Shown in pieces: positions 49,806 through 61,800 of a DNA stretch of 64,000 nt; within the stretch, counting starts at the first letter, position 1, and the number at the start of each line of letters is the position of its first letter. Location: contig BSBN01000809.1 in NCBI GenBank assembly GCA_027924645.1, positions 46,034,001-46,098,000 of the forward strand. Direction: 5' to 3'. The notes under the pieces were generated by a model. The model was not told the DNA's origin and searched no databases. It was given only the letters and a program-made list of their open reading frames with translations. Source of the DNA: Cunninghamia lanceolata. Lineage: Eukaryota; Streptophyta; Pinopsida; Cupressales; Cupressaceae. Both the position numbers and the translations under genes were made by a program.

Positions 49806-49807
49806 TC

Positions 49808-50712
49808 TGGGTATGTGCAGGATCATGATGGGCCAAACTATACCTCTAAGTGGCAATAAAAATACAAAAAATCAGACTTTATCAAGTTCATGTGAAATTT
49901 TGAATGGATTATCTATACAATTTGAAAAAGATATAAGAATGAAATTTGTAGAGAATTGAATCTAGTTTATAGGCTACTAAATTTTTTTTAAAAAAAAACT
50001 AAATTTACTTAGTGAAAATTGAATATTTCAATGAACAGCTATTAAATTTTTCAGAAAAAAATAAAAAGTGGGTGTCTGTCCAGCCAACCTAACTATGAGT
50101 AAATATATATATATATATATATTTTTGAAACTTTCAAAATAAGTAGAGGACTCATGTCCGGATGTGATGCATATTTATTTGAAATTTTTTTCTAATAAAA
50201 TAATTAGTTATGATTTTTTTACTGTGACTTTTTTTTAAAAATAAAAAGTAATTTTCCAACCAACCTAACTCGATAAAAAAAAAATTAAAATTCAAATTTT
50301 TTTTTTAACCTATAGCCAGAAAAGCATAGAGTGTGACACAGGTTTCGGATCTCAAAAAGGTGAAATGGTTTGGAAGTTATGGATGTTTTTCAATCAGTGT
50401 GTCCATCAGGATTTCAGAGACACGGTATATTGAAAATTATTAATAATTATTTAATAAAATGATAACCAAATAAATCTTATATTTTTAGAAAGCTAACAAT
50501 TTTTTCTATAAACCCTTTTCGTTTTATCAATTTTGCATAAAAAAAGTCGTCAGCACGAAGGGTGAAGTTCGAAGAAGAGACTGAAACATTAAAACACGTT
50601 ACAATCCATAAAAAGTCAACAATCAAAATGGATATCCATCTTGCTTTGTACCAAAGCAAGACGGATATCAGTTTTGCTTTGGTAAAAGCAACTCAAAATG
50701 GATATCCGTTTC
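49808..50712 (+). repeat. Dispersed repeat R, copy 2, ending in GGATATCC hairpins
   Basis: The copy matches 2399-3207 up to about 50622, including the CCAACCAACCTAAC motifs and GTCGTCAGC...GAAGGGTGAAGTTC end. A hairpin at about 50627-50677 pairs TGGATATCCATCTTGCTTTG with CAAAGCAAGACGGATATCAG across a 3-base loop. Another GGATATCCGTTT follows at 50699. Confidence 0.75.
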
Positions 50713-50989
50713 GTTGATCTATGAAAAATTGTGTACCATTGGTTTTGGATGAAGAGAAGCAACATATTTTGTACCATTGGTATTGTTTCACCGAAGATAC
50801 AATCCATGGGTATATCGTTTATGTATGCATGGACATTTCGTGTATATCTTGCTATCGTTTATCATGGTTGTAAATGGTGAATGTACATGTCAAAGGATAC
50901 AAAGGTTGACCGGCCATATTGGGAAAATTGGGAAAAGATACATTAGTCGATCGGTTATAACAAGTCATGTTATGTATAGGCTAAATTGA

Positions 50990-51440
50990 AGACATCGGAC
51001 TGACAATAGTTATTGGAGAGACAAAGTTCCATTGAGCCGACAACATTGATCTCATCGATCAAGTCATATCGGGGTGAGAATCATTAAGTGTCACCGATGG
51101 GTTATTTATCGGCACATCAGAAGAATGGTTGAGAACTACACCGATGAGAGGGAGTCACACCGACAGAAGGAACATCGGAAAGAGATGGACTCTCGAAGGT
51201 GAGAAGAAAAGTGTCACCGATAGAGGCAATCTAGCCGATGGTGTAGTTCGGTGTTTATTGTTTCGGTGTGAGATACGATATCGGAAATCAAAGAGAATGT
51301 CTGACTGATGTAGAAGTCTTACCGATGACTAGTGGATGGTAAACACATCAGGGAAAGTTATAATGTCAGAATGCAAGTAAAAAGTCTCACCGAGGGTATT
51401 GGTCTTACCGATAGACAAGGGTGGTGAATCTCACATCGGA
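50990..51440. repeat. ACCGAT-rich LTR-like DNA, left part
   Basis: About 18 occurrences of ACCGA(T) or ATCGG(T) lie in 450 bp, in both orientations. The composition resembles a retroelement U3 enhancer array. It appears to continue at 52326 beyond the inserted PPR and LRR fragments. Confidence 0.5.
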
Positions 51441-51765
51441 GTAAGTGTGTATATATCCTGCAATCATCTTATTCCATGAGACCACATTTCTTTGAGGAAT
51501 TTTTTCAAACAGTTCATGTGTCTTGTCTATGCTTCCACACTTTCCGTACATGTCTACGAGAGCATTTCCAACTAGAATATCTACAAAAATCCCACTTCCA
51601 TTATGCTTTGATGAATGTCCATACCCTATTCCAAAGCTCCCATTTTGGTAGAGGTAGAGAGGACGCTGACAAAGGTTGCAGAATCTAGCTTTACACTTGC
51701 CAATTGCATTTGCTTGAAATTTTCTAAAGCCTTTTCAACAAACCTGTTTATGCATATTCTACAAT
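51440..51765 (-). pseudogene. PPR protein fragment
   Basis: The minus strand contains DILVGNALVDMYGKCGSIDK, a clear PPR signature, preceded by the end of the previous repeat (ARFCNLCQ-like, in another frame). At least two frame changes occur within 300 bases. The text repeats the minus-strand fragments at 57030-57260 and 57940-58250. Confidence 0.75.
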
Positions 51766-51799
51766 AATAGTAGTCGAGGAGACCACATTTCTCCAACTA

Positions 51800-52310
51800 G
51801 ACTTCTACCAATTCAGAAAATGTGTGCTTCTGGACCAGTGGTTGGTACAAGAAACATACCAATAGAGTGGTGGCCATAATTCTCCCTCAATTGGAATTAA
51901 AAGGTACCCTTTTTCCATCCGAAGGAGGTCTCTCATTGTTATGCACTTTAAATCTCTCTTTTAGTTCTTTCAAGGGAAGGATTCCACCTTGGTTTGACTA
52001 GTTGAAAGCATTGAAGATACTTGACTTAAGAAGAAATGGACTAGAGGGTTCTATTCCCAAATCTCTTGCCAATTACTCACAACTTCACTGGAAAAGAATT
52101 TCACACAACAACTTGAAGGGGAGCATACTTGCAGAATTTGGTGGTCTGGGGAAGTTAGAACATCTTTGTTTGTCCTACAATCGCCTGAGCGGAAGCGTTC
52201 CAAATTCTCTAGGAAACTGCATGTCTCTACTTGATTTGTCCCTTTACAATAACCATCTCACAAGTGCTCTATTCTCATGTCTTTACTTTGAAGGGAGCAT
52301 GCTAATTACT
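51800..52310 (+). pseudogene. LRR receptor-like protein fragment
   Basis: NRVVAIILPQLELKGTLFPS (the usual start of the LRR region after the N-terminal cap) is followed, with frame changes, by LKALKILDLRRNGLEGSIPK, LEHLCLSYNRLSGSVPNSLG and NCMSLLDLSLYNNHLTSALF. That gives about four to five 24-residue repeats. A TAG lies just before LKALK (about 51999). No kinase or membrane segment remains. Intact relatives are cell-surface receptors. Confidence 0.8.
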
Positions 52311-52325
52311 TTGATTCGTCCTCTT

Positions 52326-52850
52326 ATACATATTAGAGAACAACGAACGAGTCACACTGATAGCATAAGCATGAGCAATGGATTCTACACATCGGCGAGA
52401 GGTCCCACATCAGGCTAACAAATTTGAAGGTTACCGATAATGATAAGTCTGGTCAACAATAGAGAAAGGAAGAACATGTGAAGCATAGTTCGATGAGACA
52501 TTAGAAATGTCTTGCCGATAGTAAAGAAAGAGTGTATTTCAGTCTCGTTTGGACCTTGGGAAGGATATTTTAAAAGCTATTTGAGCAATTAGTGGGTTAA
52601 TGGGTAATTTACACCCTGTTTGTAAGCTTTTGTTGTGTTGCTCTACATCACTTGTCTACAACATACAAAGTTTACCTTTCTCACCCATACCTTCAGTATA
52701 TAAAGGACATTAATAGGGAATTTTTAATTTCCACTCAGTCAGTGTAATCTAGGAGAGGATAGATTGTCTAAAGTTGTGATATATTTCCATTTACACTTGC
52801 CATAACTACAAATGCTTAGTGTTTATTCTCAACCCCGGTATATGAATAAA
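52326..52850 (+). repeat. LTR-like DNA, right part, with TATA box
   Basis: The ACCGAT-type motifs resume (near 52371, 52391, 52433 and 52513). They are followed by AGTATATAAAGGAC (about 52696), an oligopyrimidine-poor leader and TTCTCAACCCCGGTAT near the end, the layout of an LTR promoter and R region. No partner LTR was found in the window. Confidence 0.5.
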
Positions 52851-53489
52851 ATGTGACCTATTGTTCTAATAGGCCTATAGGGACAAAGAGGTGATAAAGC
52901 CTTTAATTTTAAACATGACATGGTTTTGATAACTTCCCATATTGGTAAGGTCCTGGATGACAATCCTTTGATGCACCTAATTATAATAGGTGTTATGATA
53001 GTCCTTGGTATCTTTTCATTTCTTTCTTGAATGGCCTGCAAATAAGACATAAGACATATCAGATCCTTCATAAATAAGAATTCTCATACATTACATTTAA
53101 ACTTAAACTCCCTAAACATCCATCAATCCATCCATTAATATCAAAATGCCATGAATATCCTATGATCAACCATTCTAATTCCTAGGATAGTCATATATTG
53201 CAATTTTGCTTCTCTATACTAAAATAGCCCAAGGAATATCTAACCTTGAATTTGTATTTTAACAATCTAATTTCTTTACGAATAACATTGAGCCTTCTTT
53301 TGGGACAACATTTTTGTCTTTAGAAGCTCCTTATTTGATGATAGCCTAAAATCAAATAATGGCTTATATCCGGAGCTTTATTAAGTTGATACCTAGGTGG
53401 ATTAGTGTGTAAACATTGAAATTAGATGGTAATTCACAAGTTTATTGAATAATACAATGAATCCCTAGTCTAGAATCCAAATGTACATA
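52851..53489. other. Spacer, no gene recognised
   Basis: AT-rich; nothing recognised on either strand. Confidence 0.5.
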
Positions 53490-53590
53490 ATAAAATAGAT
53501 ATCTGTTTTGTAGTAGCCATATGAACATTGCAAGTGTTTGTTGCAAAGAATTGGGGTTTTCCAAAACGGATATCCGTTTTGTAAAAGCAG
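53490..53590. repeat. GGATATCC palindrome cluster without R body
   Basis: AAAATAGATATCTGTTTTG (about 53498) and the perfect palindrome AAAACGGATATCCGTTTT (about 53564-53581) are the motif that ends repeat R. The cluster lies 180 bp upstream of the DDE-like gene. Confidence 0.7.
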
Positions 53591-53757
53591 AAAAAAGACA
53601 AAAGGAATATTGTTGGGCCTGACTTCCGCAACCAGAGACCATCTGCTGTCGAAATACTCGTGATTTCTGGCTATGACAGTGAAAGGAATATTTTTATGCA
53701 CTTTTGGAGACACAATTTTCTTGTTACAATCATAAGGGTGATATTTTTGTTCCCCTA

Positions 53758-56700
53758 ATGGGGAGCAACAGTCGTCATAAAGCAAAAAGGAGGAGGAAAG
53801 TTACATTGGAGGAAATTGAAGCAATTAGGAAAAAAGATAGGGAAAGGAAGAGGATTGGAAGGGTGGGTTTGGCAGATGCTCATCAAGGTGAATCTTCTTC
53901 TTTACCATCTAATGACATGCAAATTGAAGATGTTAATTTTGATTATAATGAAATGTTAGATAAGAATGAAATTCACCATGATATTGTAAATGAAAAAATT
54001 GAAAAATGTTATGAAACACCTATTCATAATAGCAATACCATGGACAAAGAAGAAGAAGAAAAATCAAGACATGCACTTGAAGAAAGTGGATATGAACATC
54101 ATGATGTTGAAATTGCACTCCATAATCCATTTGTTGATAAAATTGATGAGGTTGATAACATGGATGAAATAAGAACAATCAATGTATCTCCAAATTTCAT
54201 AAGAAGAGAGGGCATTTGTCAAGAAGAGAATAACCGTGATGAAATTGGAAAACACCCAAAAATCCCAAAATGGTTACTTGAAAGTGATGAGAACATAATG
54301 GAAAAACTTGAAGGCAAGAGGTCATCACAAACGGTTTGGTTGTGGGCTACAAAACTCTTCAATGAATACTTTGAGAAGAAAACATTAACTGAACAATGCC
54401 AACTTTTTGTGCAATTATTAAAGATGTACAAAATGAGACCTTTACTAAAGAAATTAAAGATTCGGTTAAACAAAGTGTCCGATCAGAATAAAATTATTGT
54501 AAGAAGCCTTTTCAATGCACTCAATTCTATTGGAAAGACTAGCAAGGAGAAAGATAAAAGAGCTGCCCGTAGAGTAATAACAACCTCAATAGTAAGCAAA
54601 CAATTAAGAAATGCTTGATTAATGAGGCAAACTTGTGTTGACTTAAGATTGAATCGTAAAACATTGTCAAAAGCACTAGCATTAAGATCAAGGCTAGATA
54701 GTCCTGTTGCCAATGATACTTGGGCTTTTAGTGGTAGGCTTCCACGAGTTGACAAGAAGCTAATTGATAGCACAAAGGAAGAAATTGAATGATTTTGGCA
54801 CACTAACTCTAGGGTATTACCGAATGCAACAGATGTTGTAAAGTTAAGAATTGGTGATAAAGACCGCACACCACATCCTAAACATTACTTGGAATGTAGC
54901 CAAACAACATTGTACAAACAATATTGTGAAACTCACCCAGGTATGACAATCTCACAAAGAGCATTTGAATCTCTTAAGCCATTATATTGTGTTCCTCTTA
55001 AAGTTCGTAATACATGTTGTTGCAAATACCATGTAGAATTTTCTATGTACCATGAATTATTATGCAATATTCGTTCTACTTTGCACACTAATGAAATGTT
55101 ACAGGAGTGTGGTGCAATTCAACTACCAAAGTCATCTAGGGACTTATTGGATTTATTTCTATGTATTAGAGATGATGGTTGCATGTTCTACAAGAATGAT
55201 TGTTTAAATGAAAAGTGTTTACAATGTGGTGGGTTATCAAAGTTTGTATCATGTTTTCATGAGGGCAACGAGCATGATTTTGGAAAGAGAATGGTTGAGA
55301 AAAAGAGATATGAGACAGTGAAATACAATTTGAAAAGGGGAGGTGAAGGTTCTAGATGTGAGTTGATTGTAAGAGAGGTAAGTATTGCTGATTTTATTGA
55401 TGATTTTAAGAAAAATCTTTTCTACAAGTATGTCAGACATAGCCACAGGTCTAGATGTTTAGATCAACAGTTCAGGATGTGTAAAGACTCTTTCCCGATT
55501 GGAACTATTGTCTCTGTAGTTGATTTTGCAGAAAACTATACATTGCAACCCAAAAATGAAGTTCAATCCCAGTACTACAATTCTATTCAGATTGCTATTT
55601 TTGTTCACATCACATACAGACATGCCCCCGAGAGTACATAAGAGAACAGGAAGATTGTCAAAGAATACCATTTTTACATGAGTGATGATCGATCTCATTC
55701 AGCAGAGTTTGTGCAATATTGTTTTCAACAATTTTATGGGTTCTTGCAAGAAAAAGATATTAGAATAGATCAACATCTCATTTGGTCAGATAATTGCACT
55801 GGTCAATTCAAGAATGCTCGTAATTTCTATTGGTTGAGCAAAATGCATGTAGAGAAGGGTATACCTCATATTTGGAATTTTTTTGAAGCCGGGCACGGAA
55901 AAGGTGAACATGATGGAGTAGGTGCATGCGTGAAGAGAGCTCTTTTTAAAGAACAACTAAAGATTAGAGGTGGTGCTACATTCAGTGATGCAGATTCCAT
56001 TGTTAAGTGGTGTAACTATTCATTGTCACGAGGAGTGGCTCTTGATTCTGAAGTGCGCAGGTTCTTTTGGTTGGTTGATGATGGGATAGCGATATAGAAA
56101 TTGGAATGTTAGAGAATCAGTGAATCATCAAAGATGCATTCATTTCAAAGCTCAAATGCAAGTACATGGACTATTTAGACATGAGAATTAGCTTGTTTTT
56201 GTCAGAGTTGTATTAAATGTGATTGGAATAATTGTGAGTCAATTGAGTGGGTAGATGCATGGATTCCACAATATTTAATCCCTTTATATGAAGGTCAATC
56301 ATCTTCCGTCAATGACATGGAGACCTCATTTGACTATGAACATCTTTCAGACCTTGTACAACCAGGTCATGTTTATGTAGTTGTTGCACTGCATGGAAAT
56401 GAAGAGAGGTCAGACTATTGGTTGGCACGATGTGTACAAGGAAAACAAAAGCTAACACAACCTATAACAGATGATGATGGGTTCACATATCCTACAGGAT
56501 CAATTGTTATTGCTAGGACTTGGTTACAAACATATATGGTTAAAAAGAATGGCATCCTGGCCTTTAAAGACTTTGAGAAGCATAAAACCATATTGATGTA
56601 TTCTCACTTAGTTGTAGCAACAAATGTCAAGTTACTAAAGCATCGTGGAAAACCAAAATCAAAAGAACTATGGACAATTAGTAATGTTGATCATGAAGCA

Positions 56701-57762
56701 ATATTGGATACTTTGAAGGTAAGAGATGACCCCTCAGGTACGCTTGACTAGCATTTAAACTTCCAGATGGACAGGTATGACATTTTTTTATCTTAACTTG
56801 TTCTTGTTTTTTCTATTTTTTAGAATTGTTTTATTAAAAATCTTGTTACTTTAACTATAATGCATGCTTTTGACTATACAAGACTGCGAATAAAGTTATT
56901 TTACATGGCATCGTAGATTATTTTGCATGGCATCGTAAATTATTTTGTATGACATTGTAGGTTATTTTGACTATACTCGAGGTATGAGTTTTAGTTCTCA
57001 TTTGTATTTCTTAATATTTCACATTTGTACCTTTTTCTACATAAGGCATTCCATGAGATGACATGTATTTGATGTCTTTTGCCAAATAGTTCATGTGCCT
57101 TGTCTATGCTTTCACATATTACATACATGTGTCACATGGCAATTGCAACTACAACATCTGACAAAATTCTCATTTCTTTGAGGTATTCCACCAAACAGTT
57201 CATGTGCCTTGCCTATGCTTCCTTACTTTGCATTCTTATAAAAGTCCTATAACAGTCATAATTAATCTTCATACTAATCTTGATAGTAATCTTGCCATCA
57301 TTGTATTCCATGAGATGGCAGTCCTATAACAGTCCTATACATGTCTACTAGGATAGTTTTAACTAGAACAGTCCTAAAATAGTACTAGAACAGTCCTATA
57401 ATAAGCGCAGCATTTAATGTACATATTTATGATATTCATGTTTACTTTTAAATCTGCTTGTTCATGCTTCTCACAGGACGTCACCTCCCCTACCCATCTA
57501 GCTCTATAGAAGAAGAGAGACAACAAATGATCAAAAGGGATCACCAATTGGTGGTAAGTGATTAATTACTTATGTCATGTTATATATTTTGAATATTAAA
57601 TTCTATATTAATGTGCACGTTGTTTGATTGTATTAATAGGTGGAAATTCAAAAATCTCTATCGAGGAGGTCTAGTCGATGAGTGATAGAAGATGAGTCAT
57701 TGACTGGTTCACCATCTTCATGGCCTAGCAAGAGCCATAGATTATTTGATAGCAATCCATAG
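53758..57762 (+). pseudogene. DDE-transposase-like gene, three exons, decayed
   Basis: Exon 1 is 53758-56774, exon 2 57477-57553, exon 3 57640-57762, with AG/GT borders. The ATG at 53758 opens a basic stretch (HKAKRRRKVTLEEIEAIRKK). A Cys/His-rich region follows (CCCKYHVEF near 55012; CLNEKCLQCGG near 55205). Next come candidate catalytic blocks SVVDFAENYT (55513), LIWSDNCTGQFKN (55779) and FEAGHGKGEHDGVGACVKRA (55880). The C-terminal region has DYWLARCVQGKQKL and SHLVVATNVK. All parts of exon 1 share a frame, with stops TGA 54616, TGA 54790, TAA 55639 and TAG 56095, plus frame changes near 56090-56250 and 56748; exon 3 has one TGA. I know this domain pattern from unnamed eukaryotic proteins but cannot assign a superfamily. 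No terminal inverted repeats were found. Confidence 0.6.
57030..57260 (-). pseudogene. PPR remnants inside intron 1 of the DDE-like gene
   Basis: Two partial copies of the minus-strand text meaning 'SIDKA.ELF..MP' (plus-strand TCATGTGCCTTGTCTATGCT near 57091 and 57199) are separated by a degenerate 'VGNALVDMY' stretch. Heavily decayed. Confidence 0.5.
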
Positions 57763-57939
57763 AAGATTTGATTTTGGGACATTTTGTTACATATGTGTAT
57801 TTGGCTTTGTAAACATACTTTTGTATGTTATCGATGTAAATCATTGTATATACCCATATGGTTTTATTTGTACATGCCTATATGGCTTGATATATACACT
57901 ATACATTATTTTCATGACATCATGTGCATATATGTATAT

Positions 57940-58250
57940 ATAAGATCCTAATTTGGCACAAGTAGGGAGAATGCTTGCACAGGTTATGGAATTTGGTTTT
58001 AAACATTCCAATTGTATTTGCTTCAAAGTTTCTAAAGCCTTTTCAAAAAATCCATTTTATGCATATCTTGCAATCATTGCATTCCATGAGATAGCATCTC
58101 TTTGAGGTGTCATGCCAAACTGTTCACATGCCTTGTCTATGCTTCCACACTTTGGATTTACACCCGCCAATTGCATTTTCTTAACATTTCCTTTCAATCC
58201 TTATCAAAAATTCTATTTTGTGCACATATTGCAATCATTGCATTCCTTCA
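57940..58250 (-). pseudogene. PPR remnant
   Basis: The minus-strand frame near 57945-58026 reads MKQIQLECLKPNSITCASIL then PTCAKLG, a good PPR match to 'F..MQL.G+KPNS.T+ASILP.CA..G'. Further up (58050-58190) the preceding repeats 'ARELFD.MP.RD..SWNAMIA' are legible in pieces. Confidence 0.65.
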
Positions 58251-58869
58251 TTTACAACACATGATTAAATAAGAAGATGCATATTTACAACACTTAAGAC
58301 CTTCATGAAATGATACATTAGTTTCTTGATATTCAATCACGCATTGGAGATCTTCAAAGTGTTAAATATGTTTGAAGTGATGAAGAAACTTGTTATTTTG
58401 ATGTATTTCAACTCCAAACTTCCACCTAGAAATGAAGGCCCCAATCCTTTATCAAACTAACCTAAAACTGCGCCTTGGTACTTAGGGCACTAGATTATGA
58501 TTGATCGACCTAAAATGTGCGCCTAAGGCTAGATAGTGAATTGGAAGGATAAAATGCATCATCAAAGGAGTTTATAGTTATTGAAGGCATCAAATGATGA
58601 CTTGGGCGCACATCTACCTCTCTACACCATATGTGACTAGTGCCAATTATTGAATAAACAACCTAGAATGAGTGCCTTACTATTTGAGGTGCTAGTTTGC
58701 TTCTAGAACACCAAAAGTGCTTCTAAAACATGATTGTGAATGAGGCACACTTTTCATCATCTCTAACCTCACAATTATGCCTTCCATTGGAAGCTCATAT
58801 TGTGCCTAAAGGAATGGTACTGAGATATCATCCATGTCAATGATTGAGAATGTGTCAACTGGAACAATA
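58251..58869. other. Spacer, no gene recognised
   Basis: About 58465-58800 repeats short phrases such as GTGCGCCTAAGG and GCGCCTTGGTACTTAGGGC in variable form, but no unit length can be defined. Confidence 0.45.
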
Positions 58870-61800
58870 TTTTTTGTTTTGCTCATCGTGGGGTCAAACG
58901 GACTACGCCAACGGGTCGAGGTGGGTAGGTAAATGCTAGTGGAGGTCTTGCTTTGTGCACCAAGCGTCCCAGTCATTCCGGGCAAGAGGCTACCGGTAAA
59001 GTTCCTTGAGATCCCTGAGACAAAAAAACTGCCAAACTTTGACGGGGCAGTTCTCAGAATTTGTGATAGTTGGGAATGTTCTGTTTGGACCTACAGGTGT
59101 ATGTGGCATCCTTCCACAATAACCTCTCTCATTTTTGGTCAACTCCATTCCGTTTGACCGTGCCGAAATCAAATGCATTGTTGCAAAATGCTTCAATTTG
59201 ATGCAGTGGAAAGGTGCTAGGAGCGACATTTTTCATTCCATAGCTCGTGGGTCAAATGGACTGTGCCAACGCATCAGGGTGGGTGGGTAAATGCTATGGG
59301 AGGTCTCGTTTTGTCCGCCAAGCATCCCAGTTATTCCGGGCAAGAGGCTACCGACAAAGTCCCTTAAGATCCCTGAGACCAAAAAATTGCCAAACTTTGA
59401 CTGGGCAGTTCTCATAATTCGTGACTGTTGGGAATACTCTGTTTAGACCTACAGGTGCACATGACATCCTTCCACAATAACCTCTCTCATTTTTGGTCAA
59501 CTCCATTCCGTTTGACCGTGCCAAAATCAAACACATTGTTGCAAAATGCTTCAATTTGATGTAGTGGAAAGGTGCTAGGTGCAACATTTTTCATTCCATA
59601 GCTCGTGGAGTAGAACGGACTACGCCAGCACATCGGGGTGGGTGGGTAAATTCTAGTGGAGGTCTTGTTTTGTGCGCCAAGCGTCCCAGTCATTCCGGGC
59701 AAGAGGCTACCGGTAAAGTCCCTTAAGATCCCTGAGACCAAAAAACTGCCAAACTTTGACAGGGTAGTTCTCAGAATTCGTGACAGTTGGGAATGTTCTG
59801 TTTGGACCTACAAGTGTACGTGGTATCCTTCCACAATAACCTCTCTCATTTTTGGTCAACTCCATTCCATTTGACCATGCCGAAATCAAACGCATTGTTG
59901 CAAAATGCTTCAATTTGATGTAGTGGAAAGGTGCTATAGCTCGTGGGGTCGAACAGACTATGCCAACGCATTGGGGTGGGTGGGTAAATGCTAGTGGAGG
60001 TCTCGTTTCATGCACCAAGCATCCCAGTCATTCCGAGCTGTAAGCTACCGAGAAAGTCAAAAGTTGGTAGGGTTGAAATTTTACATTCCACAGGTCCTGG
60101 GGCCGAACGGTTTGCGCCAACACATCGGGGTGGGTGAGTAAATGCTAGGGGAGGTCTCGTTTTGTGTGCAAAGCATCCCAATCCTTCCGAGCTGTAAGCT
60201 ATCGGCAAAGTGTGACTTTGCTGGTAGCTTACAGCTCAGAAGGATTGGGATGCTTTGCACACAAAACGAGACCTCCCCTAGCATTTACTCACCCACCCCG
60301 ATGTGTTGGCACAAACCGTTTGGCCCCAGGACCTGTGGAATGCAAAATTTCAATCCTAGCAACTAATGACTTTGCCGGTAGCTTACAGCTCAGAAGGACT
60401 GAGATGCTTTGCACACAAAACAAGACCTCCCCTAGCATTTACTCACCCACCCCAATGTGTTGGAACAAACCGTTCAGCCCCAGGACCTGTGGAATGCAAA
60501 ATTTCAATCCTAGCAACTTTTGACTTTGTTGGTAGCTTACAGCTCGGAACGACTGGGACGCTTGGCGCACGAAACGAGACCTCCACTAGCATTTACCCAC
60601 CCACCCCGATGTGTTGGCGCAGTCCATTCAACCCCATTAGGTATGGAATGAAAAATGTCGCACCTAGCACCTTTCCACTACATCAAATTGAAGCATTTTG
60701 CAACAATGCGTTTGATTTCGGCACGGTCAAACGGAATGGAGTTGACCAAAAATGAGAGAGGTTATTGTGGAAGGATACCAGGTACACCTGTAGGTCTAAA
60801 CAGAATATTCCCAACTGTCACAAATTTTGAGAACTGCCCCGTCAAAGTTTGGCAGTTTTTTGGTCTCAGGGATCTTAAGGGACTTTGTCGGTAGCCTCTT
60901 GCTCGGAATGACTGGGATGCTTGGCGCACAAAACGAGACCTCCACTAGCATTTACCCGCCCACCCCAATGTGTTGGCGCAGTCCGTTTGACTCCATGAGC
61001 TATGGAATGAAAAATGTCACACCTAGCACCTTTCCACTGCATCAAATTGAAGCATTTTGCAACAATGCGTTTGATTTCGGCACGGTCAAATGGAATGGAG
61101 TTGACCAAAAATGAGAGAGGTTATTGTGGAAGGATGTCACGTGCACCTGTAGGTCCAAACAGAGCATTCCCAACTATCACAAATTCTGAGACTACCCCGT
61201 CAAAGTTTGGCAATTTTTTAGTCTGAGGGATCTTAAGGGACTTTGCCAGTAGCCTCTTGCCTGGAATGATTGGGACGCTCAGCGCACAAAATGAGACCTA
61301 CCCTATCATTTACCCACCCACCCCGACGCGTTGGCAAAGTCCGTTCGACTCCATGAGCTATTGAATGTAAAATGTCGCACCTAGCACCTTTCCACTGCAT
61401 CAAATTGAAGCATTTTGCAACAATGCGTTTGATTTCGGCACGGTCAAACAGAATGGAGTTGACCAAAAATGAGAGAGGTTATTGTGGAAGGATGTCACGT
61501 GCACCTGTAGGTCCAAATAGAGCATTCCCAACTATCACAAATTCTGAGAACTGCCCGGTCAAAGTTTGGCAGTTTTTTGGTCTCAGGGATCTTAAGGGAC
61601 TTTGCCAGTAGCCTCTTGCCCGAAATGACTGGGATGCTTGGTGCACAAAACGAGACCTCCCCTAGCATTTACCTGCCCACCCCGACGTGTTGGTACAGTC
61701 CGTTCGACCCCACGAGCTATGGAATGAAAAATGTCGCACCTAGCACCTTTCCACTACATCAAATTAAAGCATTTTGCAACAATGCGTTTGATTTCGGCAC

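Larger units (their letters stand above)
47408..49807 (-). mobile_element. 5'-truncated copia element D
   Basis: On the minus strand the sequence runs from the integrase C-terminal region and RT through RNase H to a polypurine tract (47856-47866, AAGGGGGAGTA) and a 3' LTR (47408-47855, TGTTAAAAAG...GGGGACA). Gag, protease, most of integrase and the 5' LTR are missing. The break at about 49807 coincides with the start of repeat R copy 2. Confidence 0.88.
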
